This document shows, piece by piece, positions 6,525-10,274 of a stretch of DNA of 10,274 bases. The position numbers were made by a program, and so were the translations under genes. A model generated the notes under the pieces. The model was given only the letters and a program-made list of their open reading frames with translations, was not told the DNA's origin and searched no databases. The first letter of the stretch is position 1. The number at the start of each line of letters is the position of its first letter. This DNA is from Chitinophagaceae bacterium (GTDB lineage: Bacteria > Bacteroidota > Bacteroidia > Chitinophagales > Chitinophagaceae), in the NCBI GenBank assembly GCA_003151295.1, contig PLXD01000540.1, positions 1-10,274 on the forward strand, read 5' to 3'.

Positions 6525-8837
6525 TCACTTAAAGTCATAATTCGGCTTCCCCCCCATTTGAAACACCAGCATCTTCCCCTTGACCAAATCCGCATGACTG
6601 ATAAAAGGATGATCGATAGCCTTCCCGTCAAGGGTGACGCTTTGTACATATTTATTGGTCTCCGAGAGATCCTTCGCCACGATCTCCAAGACAGCGGGTT
6701 CGCCGCTGGCTATCTTATAATGAAGGATGAGCTTAGGAAACTGCGGCGCCCCGATAGCATAGATCCCCGATGTCGGAGCCACCGGGTAGAAACCCATGAT
6801 ACCGAATAGATACCAGGCCGACATCTGACCGCAATCATCATTGCCGTTGATGCCGAGCGCCTCGTTGCGGTAATTGATCGTCGTATGCGTCCTGACCAGC
6901 TCCTGCGTCTTCCAGGGCTGACCGCAATAATCGTACAGGTAGATATAATGATGCCCCGGTTCGTTGTCATGATGATAATGATTCTGCGAGAAATTAGAAT
7001 CGAGCTTTACGGCGAATTTCTCATTCCCGCCCATTATCGAAATCATGCCGGGCGCGTCATGCATGGCGCCAAAAGCATAGGTCCATTTATCCCCTTCCGT
7101 AAAGCCTTCATTCTCATGCCCGCGATCCCTAAAACTTCCGTCAAAATTCCGGGGACCAAAAAAACCCGTTTCTTTATTGAACACATTCTGATAACTCTTG
7201 CTCCACCCGATAAAACGATTGTAGTCATCGGTTTTCCCCATCTCCTTCGCCATCATCGCCACGGCATAGTCGTCGTAGGAGAATTCAATCGTCCGCGATA
7301 CCGATTCCAACGTCCTGTCGACCGGCACATATCCCAGGGAATGATAATAACTCAGACCGCCCCGGGCCTCGTTGGCCTGCCATAATTCACGGTCGCCCCA
7401 CATACGCTTTGTGTCATTATCTGGCGGCACCATTGCATCCTTACGAACGGCCTCATAGGCCAGGTTCACATCATAACCCCGGTAGCCTTTTATATAAGCA
7501 TCGGCGACGACGGCATCGGCATGGGTACCAAGCATGATATTGGTTTCCGCGGGATTGGGCCACATTGGCAACCACCCGCCCTCCTTATACATTTGCAGCA
7601 GGGAGGCGACCATATCATTCACCCGGTCGGGCTGTGTGAAGATCAGGAGCGGATGAAGAGCACGATAAGTATCCCACAAAGAATAGTCATCATAGGCCAC
7701 ACCGTTATGAATCTTGTCATCGAAAGCACTGTAGTATTTTCCATACTCGGAGAATTCACGGGGAAACAACATCGTATGAAACAAGGCAGTGTAGAAGATC
7801 GCTTTCTGGTCTTCCGAAATACCTTCCGCCTGGACACGGCTCAGATTCTCCTGCCAACGATCGCGGGTCGATGCCACCACTTTCTCAAAATCCCAGTCGG
7901 GTATTTCCCGGGAGAGATTCTCCCTCGCCTGCTCCAGACTGATGAATGAGGTCGCGATACGCACCTTAACAATCTCGTTCTTCTTTGTTTTAAAGCTGAT
8001 ATAGGCGCCCATCATCGTACCGGATTGTTCAATGGCGGACGCATTCACCCCGGATCCGCTCCAGGTACCGAAGGATTCGAAAGGCTTATCGAACTGGATG
8101 ATAAAATATCCTTTGAAATTGGGAAGCTCAGGGCCTAATTGCGCGGATTGCCGGTCTGGATTATAGCCGGTGATCTCCTTGTTGGCTGTATCCACTTTCA
8201 CAGTTCCTTTCAAGGTGGCTATCCGGTGTTCCAGGTTATTATTTGCATCCTGAAGTGCGGGATTCAGGTTGATTCCGTGAATGATGATATGTGATTGATC
8301 CGACTGGGGGAAAGTAAAACGGAACATCCCGCAACGGCTTACTCCGGCTATCTCTCCCTTGATGGTCTTTTTCTTGCCAGCTTGCAGCTGCACGGAATAA
8401 TAATACGGTTTGGATATTTCACTTTTGTGACTGAACGACAGCGCCCGATCGGCGGGAAGCACTTTCAGATCCCCGATCTGGGGCATGACGGATACATAGC
8501 CGTAGTCCCCCATCCAAACCGTCGGTTGATGGGTAGCCATAAAACCGATGACCGTAGTATCCTCATAGATATATGGCATCCGGCTCATTTTATTCTCGTG
8601 GGTCTGAAGCACAAAATTGGTCATCGCATAGGGACACCCCACAACAGGAGTGGTTCCCCCGCCTTCCAATCCCTTTGCAAAACCGGCAAAAGGAGATCCT
8701 ATCAAAGGATTCACATAGTCAACTTCCTGCAAATGCTTATCTTTTTTTTGAGCCTGGGCGGGAGATGCCATCATCGAAGCGAATATTACAACCAGTGCGC
8801 ATGCTTTTTTTTGCCAGTTTTTTTTCATATGACTCAT
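6525..8837 (-). CDS. Exported glycoside hydrolase family 92 alpha-mannosidase
   Basis: This 770-residue protein matches the usual GH92 length (~740-780). A signal peptide covers residues 1-30 (...SMMASPAQAQ), followed by the family N-terminal block DYVNPLIGS at 40-48. An N-terminal beta-sandwich (~40-300) precedes the (alpha/alpha)6 catalytic domain (~310-770). Hallmarks are GLEGGGTTP (56-64), YDDYSLWDTYR (382-392), NEGFTEGDKW with Glu581 as likely catalytic acid, and GNDDCGQMSAWY (665-676) with Asp667/Asp668 at the catalytic base site. GH92 enzymes are Ca2+-dependent inverting exo-alpha-mannosidases that trim N-glycans or yeast mannan; linkage specificity cannot be read here. The start at 8837 has an A-rich leader; the ATG at 8828 (MKKNWQKK...) is equally credible. 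The coding strand carries three A8 tracts near the 5' end (8818-8825, 8805-8812, 8742-8749), yet the frame is intact. It is convergent with GH9 and divergent from the barrel gene. Confidence 0.95.
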   Translation of the reverse strand: MSHMKKNWQKKACALVVIFASMMASPAQAQKKDKHLQEVDYVNPLIGSPFAGFAKGLEGGGTTPVVGCPYAMTNFVLQTHENKMSRMPYIYEDTTVIGFMATHQPTVWMGDYGYVSVMPQIGDLKVLPADRALSFSHKSEISKPYYYSVQLQAGKKKTIKGEIAGVSRCGMFRFTFPQSDQSHIIIHGINLNPALQDANNNLEHRIATLKGTVKVDTANKEITGYNPDRQSAQLGPELPNFKGYFIIQFDKPFESFGTWSGSGVNASAIEQSGTMMGAYISFKTKKNEIVKVRIATSFISLEQARENLSREIPDWDFEKVVASTRDRWQENLSRVQAEGISEDQKAIFYTALFHTMLFPREFSEYGKYYSAFDDKIHNGVAYDDYSLWDTYRALHPLLIFTQPDRVNDMVASLLQMYKEGGWLPMWPNPAETNIMLGTHADAVVADAYIKGYRGYDVNLAYEAVRKDAMVPPDNDTKRMWGDRELWQANEARGGLSYYHSLGYVPVDRTLESVSRTIEFSYDDYAVAMMAKEMGKTDDYNRFIGWSKSYQNVFNKETGFFGPRNFDGSFRDRGHENEGFTEGDKWTYAFGAMHDAPGMISIMGGNEKFAVKLDSNFSQNHYHHDNEPGHHYIYLYDYCGQPWKTQELVRTHTTINYRNEALGINGNDDCGQMSAWYLFGIMGFYPVAPTSGIYAIGAPQFPKLILHYKIASGEPAVLEIVAKDLSETNKYVQSVTLDGKAIDHPFISHADLVKGKMLVFQMGGKPNYDFK

Positions 8838-8903
8838 CTTTTATTAATACTATTCTCTGTCTTTTATTATTTGTTCGCTTTCTTTTATTGGTCTGTTCGC
8901 TTT
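8837..8903. repeat. Tandem 21-23 base repeats upstream of the GH92 gene
   Basis: TCTTTTATT begins at 8837, 8860 and 8881. The copies at 8860-8881 and 8881-8903 also share GTTCGCTTT at their right ends. On the minus strand each reads AAAGCGAACA followed by an AATAAAAGA-like segment. The first copy, closest to the GH92 start, is degenerate and keeps only the T-rich half. The near two-turn spacing suggests operator sites or a tandem duplication in the GH92 leader. The AAAGCGAACAAAT core matches the repeat at 1762-1792 at 11 of 13 positions. Confidence 0.65.
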
Positions 8904-9011
8904 CCTAAAATTCTTTCAGGCAACCAAATTACCTGTTTTTTCGTAAAGTTTGAGGCTTATCGCATTCGGCTGCAATTAAATCAACTGTATTTTTTAGGGT
9001 ATATTTACAAA

Positions 9012-9019
9012 TAAATTTG
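9012..9019 (+). promoter_or_regulatory. Bacteroidota -7 box TAAATTTG for the barrel gene
   Basis: TAAATTTG on the plus strand matches TAnnTTTG exactly. About 20 bases upstream is a T-run (8990-8995) instead of a clean TTG, so the -33 element is weak. A start of transcription near 9026 would leave ~10 bases before the proposed TTG initiation codon at 9036, which supports that start. Confidence 0.4.
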
Positions 9020-9035
9020 AATAACAATCAATCTC

Positions 9036-10274
9036 TTGTGCCCTTTTTACCGGTTTCTCTCATCCAAAGTATCCATTTCTTTGTCTTTATTAATTTGCCT
9101 GTCCTTCATAGGAGCGACACGAATAGTTGCCCAAACAGATAGGCTACCGTCAGGAAACAACGAAGAAATCGTACCCCAAAAAGATATGTCGGATGTACTA
9201 AAAAGCCTTTTCAAAAAGAGGTCGGCCGCCCCTAAAAAAGATTCGGTTACCAATATCAGGAAACCAACATTTTCAGGTCTTCCGGCTGTAGGATATACAC
9301 TTACAACCAAATTGGCGGCTACCGTGACAGGCAATGCTGCCTTCCGGACGAGCGAAGATGCCAATATCTCCACCGTCATCGCCAGTGCCGCCTATACCCA
9401 GAACAAGCAGTTCACCGTCCCGCTGGAGACGAGCATCTGGACCCGGGGCGATAAATACAATTTCGTGGGCGATATCCACTTCATGAAATACCCGCAAAGC
9501 ACGTTCGGCTTGGGATCCAATAGCTCCATCGACAACGAGGACCCCATGGATTACAAGTATATCCGTTTTTATGAGATCCTTTATCGCAAGATCACTTCGA
9601 ACTTCTTCCTCGGAGGCGGTTATATCCTGGATTGGCATTACAATATATCAGCATTGGGCCTGCCCGGGGGGATCATCTCCGATTATGAAAAATACGGAGC
9701 GGCTTCCAATACCCTATCTACCGGGTTCACGCTGAACGGCCTCTACGATTCCCGGGATAATTCCATCAACCCCTATAAAGGCTTCTATGCGGAGATCACC
9801 TACCGGAATTATCAACGATTCATGGGCAGCAATTCCGACTGGCAATCTTCAATCATCGACATACGCAAATATGTTAAGTTCCCCGCAGATTCAAAAAATG
9901 TCCTGGCTTTCTGGAGCTATGACTGGCTCACGTTGAACGGCAAGCCGCCCTATCTCGATCTGCCAAGCACCAACTGGGACCGCTATTCCAGTACCGGCCG
10001 GGGTTATATCCAGGGAAGGTTCCGGGGTAAGGAGATGGTCTACCTGGAATCGGAGTATAGGTTCCCTCTGACGGCGAATGGGTTACTCGGCGCCGTGACA
10101 TTCGTTAATGCAGAATCGCTCTCCGGCCTGGCGAACAACCGCCTGCAATCCGTTCAGCCGGGTTTTGGTACCGGCCTAAGGATCAAGCTCAATAAAACAT
10201 CGAGGACGAATGTGGACATCGATTACGGCTTCGGCACCCAAGGCTCCCATGGATTATTCGTGAATGTCGGAGAG
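9036..10274 (+). CDS. BamA/TamA-like (Omp85, surface-antigen domain) outer-membrane barrel, last codons missing
   Basis: An open frame of 413 codons runs to the right edge and ends in GLFVNVGE, close to the terminal strand that finishes most Omp85 barrels, so only a few codons are missing. The frame is closed by TGA at 9018-9020, and the first ATG (9186) lies well inside the mature protein. I therefore propose TTG at 9036, which gives a good signal peptide: basic residues at 6 and 11, hydrophobic core ~12-27, and cleavage near 27-33 before TDRLPSG. A ~35-residue linker follows, then a barrel from ~72 onward with alternating strands, FFLGGGYILDW, a strand reading LYDSRDNSINPYKGFYAEI (the DSRD-NP-GF pattern of bacterial surface antigens), and YLESEYRFPL. 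There is no room for POTRA domains, so it resembles the short ~400-residue Bacteroidota Omp85-like proteins of unknown cargo rather than BamA itself. Confidence 0.85.
   Translation, partial: MCPFYRFLSSKVSISLSLLICLSFIGATRIVAQTDRLPSGNNEEIVPQKDMSDVLKSLFKKRSAAPKKDSVTNIRKPTFSGLPAVGYTLTTKLAATVTGNAAFRTSEDANISTVIASAAYTQNKQFTVPLETSIWTRGDKYNFVGDIHFMKYPQSTFGLGSNSSIDNEDPMDYKYIRFYEILYRKITSNFFLGGGYILDWHYNISALGLPGGIISDYEKYGAASNTLSTGFTLNGLYDSRDNSINPYKGFYAEITYRNYQRFMGSNSDWQSSIIDIRKYVKFPADSKNVLAFWSYDWLTLNGKPPYLDLPSTNWDRYSSTGRGYIQGRFRGKEMVYLESEYRFPLTANGLLGAVTFVNAESLSGLANNRLQSVQPGFGTGLRIKLNKTSRTNVDIDYGFGTQGSHGLFVNVGE

Noticed and set aside
6360..6809. A 149-codon plus-strand ORF starting in the spacer
   Set aside because: Most of it is antisense to the conserved GH92 C-terminus, and the part in the spacer shows no family features.
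8295..9014. A 239-codon plus-strand ORF with a hydrophobic C-terminal part
   Set aside because: It is antisense to the GH92 N-terminal domain. The hydrophobic part comes from the T-rich spacer repeats and is not a convincing membrane segment.
9047..9638. Two minus-strand ORFs at the right end
   Set aside because: Both are antisense to the Omp85-like barrel gene, whose plus-strand frame gives a coherent signal peptide and beta-barrel sequence.

Overview
This 10,274-base window looks like the chromosome of a Bacteroidota bacterium, most likely from the Chitinophagaceae or a relative. That placement is an inference. It rests on three things: an inventory of exported glycan-degrading enzymes (GH92, GH9, a CE7-like esterase, a sialidase-fold protein), an Omp85-type outer-membrane barrel of a Bacteroidota kind, and promoter-like sites matching the Bacteroidota -7 element TAnnTTTG. 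Base composition looks close to half G+C with AT-rich spacers. No RNA gene, insertion sequence or CRISPR array was recognised.

Layout from left to right. (1) 1-1734, minus: an exported sialidase-fold (Asp-box) protein with a C-terminal lectin-like domain, cut off by the left edge. (2) 1825-3120, minus: an exported CE7-like (acetyl xylan esterase-type) alpha/beta hydrolase. (3) 3121-3254: a short divergent control region. (4) 3255-6209, plus: an exported multidomain GH9 glycosidase. (5) 6210-6524: a 315-base convergent spacer with several inverted repeats and two overlapping possible micro-ORFs. (6) 6525-8837, minus: an exported GH92 alpha-mannosidase. (7) 8838-9035: an AT-rich divergent spacer with tandem repeats. 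(8) 9036 to the right edge, plus: a POTRA-less BamA/TamA-like outer-membrane barrel with no ATG start, missing only its last few codons.

Four of the five genes encode predicted exported carbohydrate-active enzymes. The esterase, GH9 enzyme and sialidase-fold protein sit together and may act on one decorated glycan: the esterase removing acyl groups, GH9 cutting a beta-linked backbone, and the sialidase-fold protein trimming a side group. GH92 is convergent and would remove alpha-mannose. No SusC/SusD pair, sensor or regulator is present, so this is not a complete polysaccharide utilisation locus as seen here. The barrel gene is probably a separate transcription unit.

The least ordinary signals are the motif AAGCGnACA duplicated in tandem upstream of two different genes, three A8 tracts near the 5' end of the GH92 gene, the missing ATG of the barrel gene, and the structured convergent spacer.
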